NCBI GenBank assembly: GCA_013153135.1
Contig: JAADFA010000091.1
Span: 1 to 12,802, forward strand
DNA from: Chloroflexota bacterium
GTDB lineage: Bacteria > Chloroflexota > Anaerolineae > Anaerolineales > DRMV01
DNA: 12,802 nucleotides
Direction: 5' to 3'
In this document: one piece after another, positions 7,470-12,802 of the stretch
Layout: each line of letters opens with the position of its first letter
Numbering within the stretch: the stretch's first letter is position 1
Notes under the pieces: model-generated
What the model saw: only the letters and a program-made list of their open reading frames with translations
Database searches by the model: none
Told to the model about the DNA's origin: nothing
Made by a program: the position numbers and the translations under genes

Positions 7470-7497
7470 ATTGTACGGGTGCAGGCAAATCCTGCAA
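7470..7497 (-). promoter_or_regulatory. Promoter of the flavoprotein gene with overlapping palindrome
   Basis: On the minus strand TTGCAG (7497-7492) and TACAAT (7475-7470) form -35 and -10 elements with a 16-bp spacer. They match the consensus at four and five of six bases and would give a leader of about 90 nt. A palindrome, TGCAGG-N5-CCTGCA at 7480-7496 (plus-strand reading), covers the -35 and part of the spacer. A repressor bound there would block the polymerase. No known operator consensus is recognised. Confidence 0.5.
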
Positions 7498-7524
7498 AGA
7501 AGCCCATGCCGCGGGCGGATGGGC
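7496..7524 (-). terminator. Weak terminator-like hairpin upstream of the flavoprotein promoter
   Basis: On the minus strand GCCCAT and ATGGGC (plus-strand arms 7519-7524 and 7502-7507) form a six-bp stem with an 11-base GC-rich loop, followed by TTCTTT. It could stop read-through from the GH114 gene upstream. The stem is short, the loop is long, and the T-run overlaps the promoter -35, so this is only a candidate. Confidence 0.25.
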
Positions 7525-7623
7525 GCGGCCATGGCCCGCGGGCGGCGAAGCCCGCTCGCTATCCTCGCCATCCTATGCGTTCCGCGCATTGGCCGGATGA
7601 TTCGCGCGCAATTTTATACTAGC

Positions 7624-7719
7624 CGCGGGCTTCCAGCCCGCGGCGGGGTGGCACGCGGGTGCGGCCATGACACGCGGGCTTCCAGCCCGCGGCGGGGCGG
7701 CACGCGAGCGCGACCATGG
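7624..7719. repeat. Two 47-bp REP-like hairpin repeats (plus a degenerate copy near 7523-7555)
   Basis: Units at 7624-7670 and 7673-7719 match at 42 of 47 positions, with a start-to-start period of 49. All five differences are transitions. Each unit opens with a hairpin: arms CGCGGGCT and AGCCCGCG around the loop TCC, with the stem extended by one pair in the first copy (7623-7643). Each ends in G-C-G-rich sequence with a CCATG block. A third, looser version lies at 7523-7555: GCGCGGCCATG followed by CGCGGGC and GCCCGC arms. They lie between two minus-strand genes, as REP elements often do. No transposase or RAYT gene is nearby. Confidence 0.7.
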
Positions 7720-7939
7720 CCGCAGGGCGCTTGCCGTTTCTACAACATTTGCGTGCACCTCGAAGGCCCGAGGCCCAGATGCAACCCAAAGCGGGGCCTT
7801 TCGTTCAGGAAGTACAGCTTTGGCCCCGAGCACTTCTCCTGCACGGGCCAATATCCGTCGAACCTTTCCCCCTCGGCTACGGCTCATACGCCGACGAAAA
7901 TGAAAAGACACTCGGGGCATTTGCTAAATTACAAACCCT

Positions 7940-8884
7940 TCAAGGGCAAAATTCGACCCATGCATCTAGCTCGCGGCGCTTGAGGATGGTACTGAAGCCG
8001 AGTTCGCGCGAGCGTTGGCATGCGCGAGGCCAGTCAACTTCTGTGTCCGTGTACTCCGCGTTGAACACAGCTTTACCGCGCACGATGAAAGGCGTAAAAG
8101 CCTCTGCAAAGTCGTAAAAGAAGGCTTCTTCAGTGATGGCGAAGTCGTAAATATCGACCAGCTCAGGCACCAAGGACGGACCATTTTTCAAGCCAATGGC
8201 TAACCCACGCGCGTGGGCTTCGTTTGCAAGCCAGCGCGCATACCGAAGGTTTTCTTCGCGCGTGATGGGAAAGCCCGTATCCTCGGTATACAGCGCGATG
8301 TTATCCGGTTCGACCGCATCAAACCCCTTGGCCGCACACCGGTCAAGCCGCGCGCGCAAAATGGGCGCCAAGATATCCAAGCGGCGAATGTCCAACCAAC
8401 GTTCATCGGGCCAGCCCGCGTAGGGTTTGCCTAGCACTTCGGATGGGAACTTATCCGCATCCGCGCGCCAGGCTTCGTATGAGCCTACGCTGATATAGCA
8501 AATTACGCGTACCCCGCGCGCGTGTAACTGAGCAATTACTTCACTGGAAACTTCTTCTGCATCCAGGTCGTAGACCTCTACAGGCAGGTCAATCTGCAAG
8601 GGCCCGGTAAGCTGCCATTGCCATCGCAGGCCTGGGATGGGCTGCCACCACGCTCGTGAGGTTGAATCCGAGGGGCTTGGAGTCCCGCGCGGTGCGCCTA
8701 CGGTCGGCTTGGGGGATGGCGTTGCAGTTCGCACGAGGTGCTTCAAGGTTGGCGTGGTCCTTCGCGGGCGATGCGGCACGCTCTCACTGCGGGACGTCGG
8801 TCGACATCCCCACGCAATGGCTCCGAGGAGCCAGGTCACTAGTATCAGTCGTAAAGCAGCGCGAAAATCCGGGATATCCATCAT
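7940..8884 (-). CDS. GH114-family glycoside hydrolase lipoprotein
   Basis: A 314-residue protein of the GH114 family, a TIM-barrel group named for endo-alpha-1,4-polygalactosaminidase, thought to cut galactosaminogalactan-like polymers. Residues 1-27 look like a lipoprotein signal ending AIAWGC, with Cys27 as the anchor; the lipobox is imperfect (Trp at -2). Residues 28-78 form a Pro/Ser/Thr linker. The catalytic domain follows: WQWQLTGP near 88, VYDLDAEE at 104, ICYISVGSYEAWR at 128, WLDIRR at 163, the family hallmark FDAVEPDNIALY at 188, GLKNGPSL at 231 and FAITEEAFFY at 248. Asp189 and the EPDN acidic pair are the likely active-site residues. Two adjacent ATGs (8884 and 8881) are possible starts; the ribosome site is weak (AAGG or AGGG). 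It is transcribed away from the kinase gene. The role could be exopolysaccharide processing at the cell surface; the true substrate is not shown. Confidence 0.85.
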   Translation of the reverse strand: MMDIPDFRAALRLILVTWLLGAIAWGCRPTSRSESVPHRPRRTTPTLKHLVRTATPSPKPTVGAPRGTPSPSDSTSRAWWQPIPGLRWQWQLTGPLQIDLPVEVYDLDAEEVSSEVIAQLHARGVRVICYISVGSYEAWRADADKFPSEVLGKPYAGWPDERWLDIRRLDILAPILRARLDRCAAKGFDAVEPDNIALYTEDTGFPITREENLRYARWLANEAHARGLAIGLKNGPSLVPELVDIYDFAITEEAFFYDFAEAFTPFIVRGKAVFNAEYTDTEVDWPRACQRSRELGFSTILKRRELDAWVEFCP

Positions 8885-8991
8885 AGGCCCTGTACCTTAA
8901 AATTCCCCCTATTCCAGCGGATGTCTCAATGATACCGCGAGAACGGCAACGCTCGCGCGTCCAAAGGGGCGTTCTACTCCCCCAGGCAGGG

Positions 8992-8997
8992 TATAAT
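8992..8997 (+). promoter_or_regulatory. -10 box of the histidine kinase-regulator operon
   Basis: A perfect TATAAT lies 21 bases before the ATG at 9019. No convincing -35 is found at the usual distance, so an activator or a non-standard -35 may be involved. Transcription from it would start near 9004, giving a leader of about 15 nt that still contains the GGAGGG ribosome site at 9009-9014. It lies inside the longer open frame that begins at 8929 and argues against that earlier start. Confidence 0.5.
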
Positions 8998-9018
8998 CCC
9001 CTCACCCTGGAGGGTGGC

Positions 9019-11376
9019 ATGGGCCGACACTCATTGGCATTGTTCCGGACTTTACAGGCGAAAGTCGCATGGTTGACCCTTGGGGTCATGCTGTTGCCTT
9101 TGGTCATTACAACCTTATTCGGTGGTTGGCTCACCGCGCGAATGCTGCGGGAGCAGCTCTTGGCACGCGCCATCGAAGACGCGGAAGAGCAAGCTTTTGC
9201 GCTCAACACTTTCTTGAACCAAGTCCGCCGTGAGGTTCTTTATCTAACCCAGCTCCGCAGCCTGCAAGGTCTGCTTGCTGCCCTCGAGCAGGGCGATGAG
9301 GAGGCTTTACAACGAGAACGCGAACATGTAGCGCAAGATTTCCTCATCTTCGCGCGGCTTCATCCCGCGTATTATCAAATCCGTATGTTGAATGTGAACG
9401 GCCAGGAGGTGGTACGGGTCAACCAACCCCTGGGTCAGGCGCCTTATATTGTGCCTGATGCGCAGCTGCAAAACAAAGCCCATCGTTATTATTTCCGAGA
9501 AGCAGTGAACCTGGCACCGGGCCAGATGTATGTTTCGCCCTTGGACTTGAACCAAGAGTTTCACACTATTGAACGACCCTATCATCCCGTGTTGCGGTAC
9601 GCAACGCCCTTATATTGGAACCATCAACGTTTGGGTGTCCTGGTTGTCAACCTCCACGCACAGCCGCTGTTGGACATTCTCTACCAGGTGAATGCTCGAC
9701 GTCGTTCACCCGTTACCCTTATTTTGGTGGACCGGGAAGGGTATTACCTCGCCCATCCTGACCCGACAAAGCGCTGGGGCGGTCCGCGTGACCTCAATAC
9801 AGGTGAGGGATTGCGGCGGGATGCGCCTGAGATCGCTGATCAAGTGCTCTCTGGGCAGCGGGGTGTGGTGTTCTACAAGGACCAAGTATGGGTTTATGTG
9901 CCCATTTATCCCGCGCCGGAGGAGCAACCGGATGAGTTTTGGGTCTTGATTCGACAGGAGCCTAAGGCGCAGCTGTTCGCGGCTATTCGGAGCTTTCATT
10001 TATGGGCCGGAGGGGTGCTGCTCTTGGCCATGCTGCTTGCGGGGGTGATGTCTTGGTGGGTCGCGCGCAGTATCACCGCACCAGTACGGGCCCTCAGCCA
10101 AGCCTTGGAGCGCTTTGGCCGGGGTGCGCGGGCGGTGGCTCACTTGCCCGTCCGGTCTCGGGACGAAATCGGCCAGTTGACCGCGGCCTTCAACCGCATG
10201 GCCGCCGCGGTGCAACGGGATATGCGCTATTTGCGCATCCTGAATCGGGGCATGGTACTTCTCGCTCGTCAACGGGATCCGTGTCGCGTGCTTTATCATG
10301 TTGCGCGCCTTACAGGTGCGTTGCTCCAGGTGCGCTGGGTGGGTATCTATGCTGCACCTGAGGCCACTGACGATGCGGCGGAAACCCACGACGAGGCCTC
10401 GCGGCCTTGGCGTGCCGTTCCATGTTCGTGTGGCCCAGCGCCCAAGGAGGTGGTACTCCCGTCCGTGAACGAGCCCCAGCTAGGTACCTGGTACCCTGTT
10501 ACATCTCCTGAAGGTGAGCTTTGGGTGACATATCTGGATGTGCGGGCTGGGCGCCCTCGGTTCGCGATGGTATTACCTAAGCCCGATCCGGTTGATGCTG
10601 CTCGTGCAGAACCTTGGTTGCGCGTGTTACTCCATCAGGTTGAAACTGTGTTGCAGAATTTGCGTTTATACGCCCGTTTGCGCCGCCATCAGCAGCAGCT
10701 CTCCGATTTGCTCAATCGCCTTATCAGCGCTCAGGAGGAGGAGCGCAAGTTGGTGGCCTATGATTTGCATGATGGCCTCATTCAGACCTTGGTTGGTGCT
10801 CATCTGAGTCTCAACAACTACCTTATGCTGCGCAAGCAGTCTCCCGATCAGGCTGAAGATTTGTTGCGCCAGGCATTGCAAGATTTGCAGCAAGCGATTC
10901 GTGAAGGACGGCGTCTTATCCAAGGCCTGCGGCCTACCGTGTTGGACGACCTCGGGTTGGCCCTGGCCGTGCAAGAGGTGATCGAGGCCATGGCTTCGGA
11001 GCAAGGGTGGCAGGTGGATTTGGACATTCAGGTGCCACGGCGACTTCCGCCTAGCGTAGAGATCACAGCGTTCCGCATTGTGCAAGAGGCCCTTAATAAT
11101 GTGCGTAAGCACGCGAACGCGCGGCGAGTGCGCGTATCTCTAACCGTACGCGATGGCCGATTGTACGGCTTGGTGCAAGATGATGGGCGCGGCTTCGACC
11201 CTGAGCAGGTCGCGCGAGAAGCGGGTGAGCGCGCCGCGGTCGGGTTGCATAGCATGCGTGAACGCGCGCGACTCTTGGGCGGCGAATGGCATATCCAAAG
11301 CCAGCCCGGCGCGGGGACCACGGTCACATTCTGGCTACCGCTACCTGAAGAGGAGGAGGGACATCATGACCAGTGA
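9019..11376 (+). CDS. Membrane sensor histidine kinase (Cache, HAMP, HisKA_3, HATPase), NarL/DegS type
   Basis: A 785-residue inner-membrane kinase that senses an extracytoplasmic signal and phosphorylates the regulator encoded next. In order: TM1 at about 16-37; a roughly 280-residue outer domain with Cache-like features (YYQIRMLNVNGQEVVRVN near 118, YYFREAVNLAPGQMYVSPLD near 157, RYATPLYW near 193); TM2 at about 329-348; HAMP at 349-402 (SITAPVRALS, DEIGQLTAAFNRM). A poorly conserved GAF-sized region at 405-545 carries a CSC pair (Cys469/Cys471). Then HisKA_3 with His584 in YDLHDG, and a HATPase with N box VQEALNNVRKHA, G1 DDGRGF and G2 GLHSMRERA. I chose the ATG at 9019, which has GGAGGG five bases upstream and follows a TATAAT. 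The open frame extends to 8929, but that start lacks a site. It overlaps the regulator gene by 11 bp. The signal is unknown. Confidence 0.9.
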   Translation: MGRHSLALFRTLQAKVAWLTLGVMLLPLVITTLFGGWLTARMLREQLLARAIEDAEEQAFALNTFLNQVRREVLYLTQLRSLQGLLAALEQGDEEALQREREHVAQDFLIFARLHPAYYQIRMLNVNGQEVVRVNQPLGQAPYIVPDAQLQNKAHRYYFREAVNLAPGQMYVSPLDLNQEFHTIERPYHPVLRYATPLYWNHQRLGVLVVNLHAQPLLDILYQVNARRRSPVTLILVDREGYYLAHPDPTKRWGGPRDLNTGEGLRRDAPEIADQVLSGQRGVVFYKDQVWVYVPIYPAPEEQPDEFWVLIRQEPKAQLFAAIRSFHLWAGGVLLLAMLLAGVMSWWVARSITAPVRALSQALERFGRGARAVAHLPVRSRDEIGQLTAAFNRMAAAVQRDMRYLRILNRGMVLLARQRDPCRVLYHVARLTGALLQVRWVGIYAAPEATDDAAETHDEASRPWRAVPCSCGPAPKEVVLPSVNEPQLGTWYPVTSPEGELWVTYLDVRAGRPRFAMVLPKPDPVDAARAEPWLRVLLHQVETVLQNLRLYARLRRHQQQLSDLLNRLISAQEEERKLVAYDLHDGLIQTLVGAHLSLNNYLMLRKQSPDQAEDLLRQALQDLQQAIREGRRLIQGLRPTVLDDLGLALAVQEVIEAMASEQGWQVDLDIQVPRRLPPSVEITAFRIVQEALNNVRKHANARRVRVSLTVRDGRLYGLVQDDGRGFDPEQVAREAGERAAVGLHSMRERARLLGGEWHIQSQPGAGTTVTFWLPLPEEEEGHHDQ

Positions 11377-12073
11377 ACCCATTCGCGTTCTCATTGCCGA
11401 TGATCACGGTGTTGTTCGGGAGGGGTTACGTATGCTCTTAGAGCAGGCCGGCTTCGACGTGGTCGCACTGGCTTCGACGGGAAACGAGGCCGTACGCCTC
11501 GCGTTAGAGCACAAACCGGACGTCGTGCTTCTCGATATTCGCATGCCTGACGGCGATGGCTTACAGGCCTTGGCGCAAATCAAAGCCCAATTACCCAACA
11601 CCGCGGTGTTGATCTTAACCACGTACGATAACCCCACCTACTTGGCTCAGGCTGTAACCCTGGGCGCGGCTGGGTTCTTGACCAAAGACACCGATCCGCA
11701 AAACATCCCCTTGGCCATACGCGCGGTAGTGTCAGGCGAGGCGATGGTCGACCTGCAGGTATTGCAGCGGGTGTTGCATAACTTGCGCGCTGGTCGCGAC
11801 CCTTTGAGCGAGGGCGGCCCTTTACCCCCGCCCGAGTCCCCAGAGCCTTTAGAATTCCCGCGCTCGGGCCCAGTACCCGATGATTTGACCGACCAAGAAG
11901 TGCGGGTATTGCGTTTAATCGCTCAAGGTTATTCTAACCAAGAGATCGCGGAGCGTTTGGGCATCTCGTTGAACACGGTGAAGACACACATCAAGCATAT
12001 CTTCTCCAAATTAGGCGTTTCTGACCGGACCCAAGCTGCGGTGTGGGCATGGCGACATGGTTTAGGCGAATAG
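11366..12073 (+). CDS. NarL/FixJ-family response regulator
   Basis: A 235-residue DNA-binding regulator, the likely partner of the kinase just upstream. The receiver domain (about 6-122) has the acidic pair Asp12/Asp13, phosphoacceptor Asp57 in VVLLDIRMPDGDG, Thr85 and Lys107. A Pro/Glu-rich linker at about 140-172 leads to a LuxR-type helix-turn-helix at 174-228 (LTDQEVRVLRLIAQGYSNQE, ISLNTVKTHIKHIFSKLGV). The ATG at 11366 overlaps the end of the kinase gene by 11 bp and follows AGGAGGAGGG, a strong site that implies translational coupling. The same frame stays open back to 11153, but that part only reads the kinase sequence out of frame. Phosphorylation should promote dimer binding to target promoters. 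The next gene, a cytochrome, is a natural candidate target. Confidence 0.93.
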   Translation: MTSEPIRVLIADDHGVVREGLRMLLEQAGFDVVALASTGNEAVRLALEHKPDVVLLDIRMPDGDGLQALAQIKAQLPNTAVLILTTYDNPTYLAQAVTLGAAGFLTKDTDPQNIPLAIRAVVSGEAMVDLQVLQRVLHNLRAGRDPLSEGGPLPPPESPEPLEFPRSGPVPDDLTDQEVRVLRLIAQGYSNQEIAERLGISLNTVKTHIKHIFSKLGVSDRTQAAVWAWRHGLGE

Positions 12074-12086
12074 CGTTTTGTTTTGA

Positions 12087-12110
12087 TTGGGTGAGCCATA
12101 CTCACACCAA
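12087..12110 (+). terminator. Possible 3'-end hairpin of the kinase-regulator operon
   Basis: TTGGGTGAG (12087-12095) pairs with CTCAC-A-CCAA (12101-12110) across the loop CCATA, giving nine pairs with one bulged A. It starts 14 bases after the regulator stop. No T-run follows; the T-rich stretch lies before it. It is therefore a weak intrinsic terminator, or only an RNA 3'-end stabiliser. Confidence 0.35.
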
Positions 12111-12148
12111 AGCATGAGTGCACCATGAGAAAATCCTCCCTCAGGGCG

Positions 12149-12177
12149 ATGGCAGGGCGGGGAGATTAACCTAAAAT
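12149..12177 (+). promoter_or_regulatory. Promoter candidate for the multihaem cytochrome gene
   Basis: ATGGCA (12149-12154) and TAAAAT (12172-12177) match the -35 and -10 consensus at four and five of six bases, with an ideal 17-bp spacer. Transcription would start near 12184, about 50 bases before the cytochrome ATG. Two CATGAG copies at 12113-12118 and 12124-12129, 11 bp apart, lie about 60 bp upstream of that start, where an activator could sit. Confidence 0.4.
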
Positions 12178-12191
12178 GAGAAACAGGACGG

Positions 12192-12209
12192 CCACCTGCT
12201 GGTGGTTTT
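12192..12209 (+). other. Leader hairpin before the cytochrome gene
   Basis: CCACC (12192-12196) pairs with GGTGG (12201-12205) around the loop TGCT and is followed by TTTT. The stem is only five pairs. It could be a weak attenuator or a stabilising 5' hairpin in the short cytochrome leader. Confidence 0.3.
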
Positions 12210-12236
12210 CGTATCCCATTAGAGGAGGTGCCAGGG

Positions 12237-12802
12237 ATGCATAAACGCTGGTGGATTGGGGCCCTCGCTGTGGCCCTGGCCGTTGCCCTGGGCGCTGCCT
12301 GGTTGGTGGGCGGAGGCGTGGCCGCCCCGCCAGCTGGGGAGGTGTCTGCAGTGGCAGGCCAGCAAGGGGAGGGGTGCCTCTCGTGTCATGAAGGTATTGA
12401 AGACATCCGCTCGCCCGATAGCGATATGATGAAGCAGATCAAAGCAATGGGTGAGTGCACCACGTGCCACGGAGGCGACCCCACAGTGACGGCCGAAGAT
12501 ATTAATGATGAAGAGGCCAAAGCGGCTGCCCATGGTGGCAATGGCCAACCTTTCTATCCCGATCCCGGTAATCTGTGGATCGCGGATAAGACCTGCGGTA
12601 AGTGCCACCCCGGTTACGCCGAGAGCCTCCAGAAAGCCTTGATGAACACCGAGGCCGGGAAGATCCACGGTACCCTCTGGGCTTTTGGCGCGTTTGGCGG
12701 CAAGTACGGCTTGGATCCGGACAACATCTACAAGGTCCGCTACGCCAACTACGACGTTGAAGACACCGATGGCCCGACCCCGGTCTTCGGCACCGACACG
12801 TA
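12237..12802 (+). CDS. Secreted multihaem cytochrome c, N-terminal part (cut by window edge)
   Basis: The frame from the ATG at 12237 is open to the window end (188 complete codons, no stop). It encodes a positively charged start (MHKRWW) and a hydrophobic helix to about residue 30, an export signal or membrane anchor. Three haem c sites follow in the visible part: CLSCH (47-51), CTTCH (74-78) and CGKCH (120-124). Further His residues (99, 144 and others) could be distal ligands. Proteins of this kind carry electrons outside the inner membrane, in respiratory chains or to extracellular acceptors. AGAGGAGGTG lies just upstream, seven bases before the ATG. The total haem number and any enzymatic role depend on sequence beyond the window. 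The kinase-regulator operon ends 163 bp upstream on the same strand. Confidence 0.88.
   Translation, partial: MHKRWWIGALAVALAVALGAAWLVGGGVAAPPAGEVSAVAGQQGEGCLSCHEGIEDIRSPDSDMMKQIKAMGECTTCHGGDPTVTAEDINDEEAKAAAHGGNGQPFYPDPGNLWIADKTCGKCHPGYAESLQKALMNTEAGKIHGTLWAFGAFGGKYGLDPDNIYKVRYANYDVEDTDGPTPVFGTDT

Larger units (their letters stand above)
7377..7939. other. 563-bp stretch without a supportable gene
   Basis: Apart from the flavoprotein promoter, a weak hairpin and the REP-like repeats, nothing coding is convincing here. The open frames crossing it (plus strand 7462-7983 and 7716-8117; minus strand 7573-7920) read as low-complexity Arg/Ala/Pro protein. They lack ribosome binding sites, and one runs into the GH114 gene antisense. 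The part from 7720 to 7939 has no clear repeat, promoter or RNA structure beyond a five-bp CCTCG/CGAGG stem near 7760. I recognise no gene remnant in it. Confidence 0.55.

Noticed and set aside
7624..7719. CRISPR array
   Set aside because: Only two units with two bases between them, so there are no spacers. The units are palindromic REP-like hairpins and no cas gene is present.
7716..8117. Small plus-strand gene in the non-coding stretch
   Set aside because: No ribosome site, no recognised motif, and its second half is antisense to the GH114 gene, which has strong family motifs.
8929..9018. First 30 codons of the long kinase frame as coding
   Set aside because: A perfect -10 box and a good ribosome site lie within it just before the ATG at 9019, and the residues look unlike a membrane protein N-terminus.
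11153..11365. Upstream extension of the response regulator frame
   Set aside because: It overlaps the kinase ATPase domain out of frame, while the receiver domain begins right after the ATG at 11366, which has a strong ribosome site.
12219..12668. Minus-strand open frame of 149 codons at the right edge
   Set aside because: It is antisense to the cytochrome frame, which shows three CxxCH sites, a signal helix and a good ribosome site.

Overview
The window looks like chromosomal DNA from a GC-rich bacterium, most probably a thermophilic or moderately thermophilic Chloroflexota of the Anaerolineae/Ardenticatenia type. That placement is inferred from gene style: lipoproteins with Pro/Thr/Glu or Pro/Ser/Thr linkers, a very large PhnE-like permease, a fused FAD/Fe-S lactate-dehydrogenase-like protein, a GH114 lipoprotein, a NarL-type two-component pair and a multihaem cytochrome c. 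It was not established by any search. I see no mobile element, CRISPR array, tRNA or rRNA.

Region 1 (1-4440), plus strand: the last 63 codons of a probable family 2 glycosyltransferase, then a structured leader and a three-gene PhnD-PhnC-PhnE-type ABC importer. The importer consists of a binding lipoprotein, an ATPase and a permease. A strong intrinsic terminator lies between the binding-protein gene and the ATPase gene. The permease is 712 residues instead of the usual roughly 260-300. It carries an extra N-terminal membrane domain, a soluble beta-rich (IPT/TIG-like) segment and an extra membrane block inserted in the permease core. No C-P lyase, phosphonatase or phosphite dehydrogenase gene is present, so the substrate (phosphonate, phosphite, phosphate or other) cannot be fixed.

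Region 2 (4440-7500), minus strand: one long gene for a D-lactate/glycolate dehydrogenase-like flavoprotein fused to a ferredoxin/CCG-domain electron-transfer half. It converges on the permease gene across a perfect 12-bp stem, and it has a readable promoter with a palindrome over the -35 region.

Region 3 (7377-7939) has no supportable gene. It holds a pair of 47-bp REP-like hairpin repeats and a degenerate third copy.

Region 4 (7940-8884), minus strand: a GH114 (alpha-1,4-polygalactosaminidase family) lipoprotein, divergent from the next region.

Region 5 (8990-12802), plus strand: a membrane histidine kinase (Cache, HAMP, HisKA_3, HATPase), a translationally coupled NarL/FixJ response regulator, then a gene for a secreted multihaem cytochrome c cut by the window edge. 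The regulator pair may control the cytochrome gene. A promoter candidate and helically phased CATGAG repeats lie between them, but this is inference from position.
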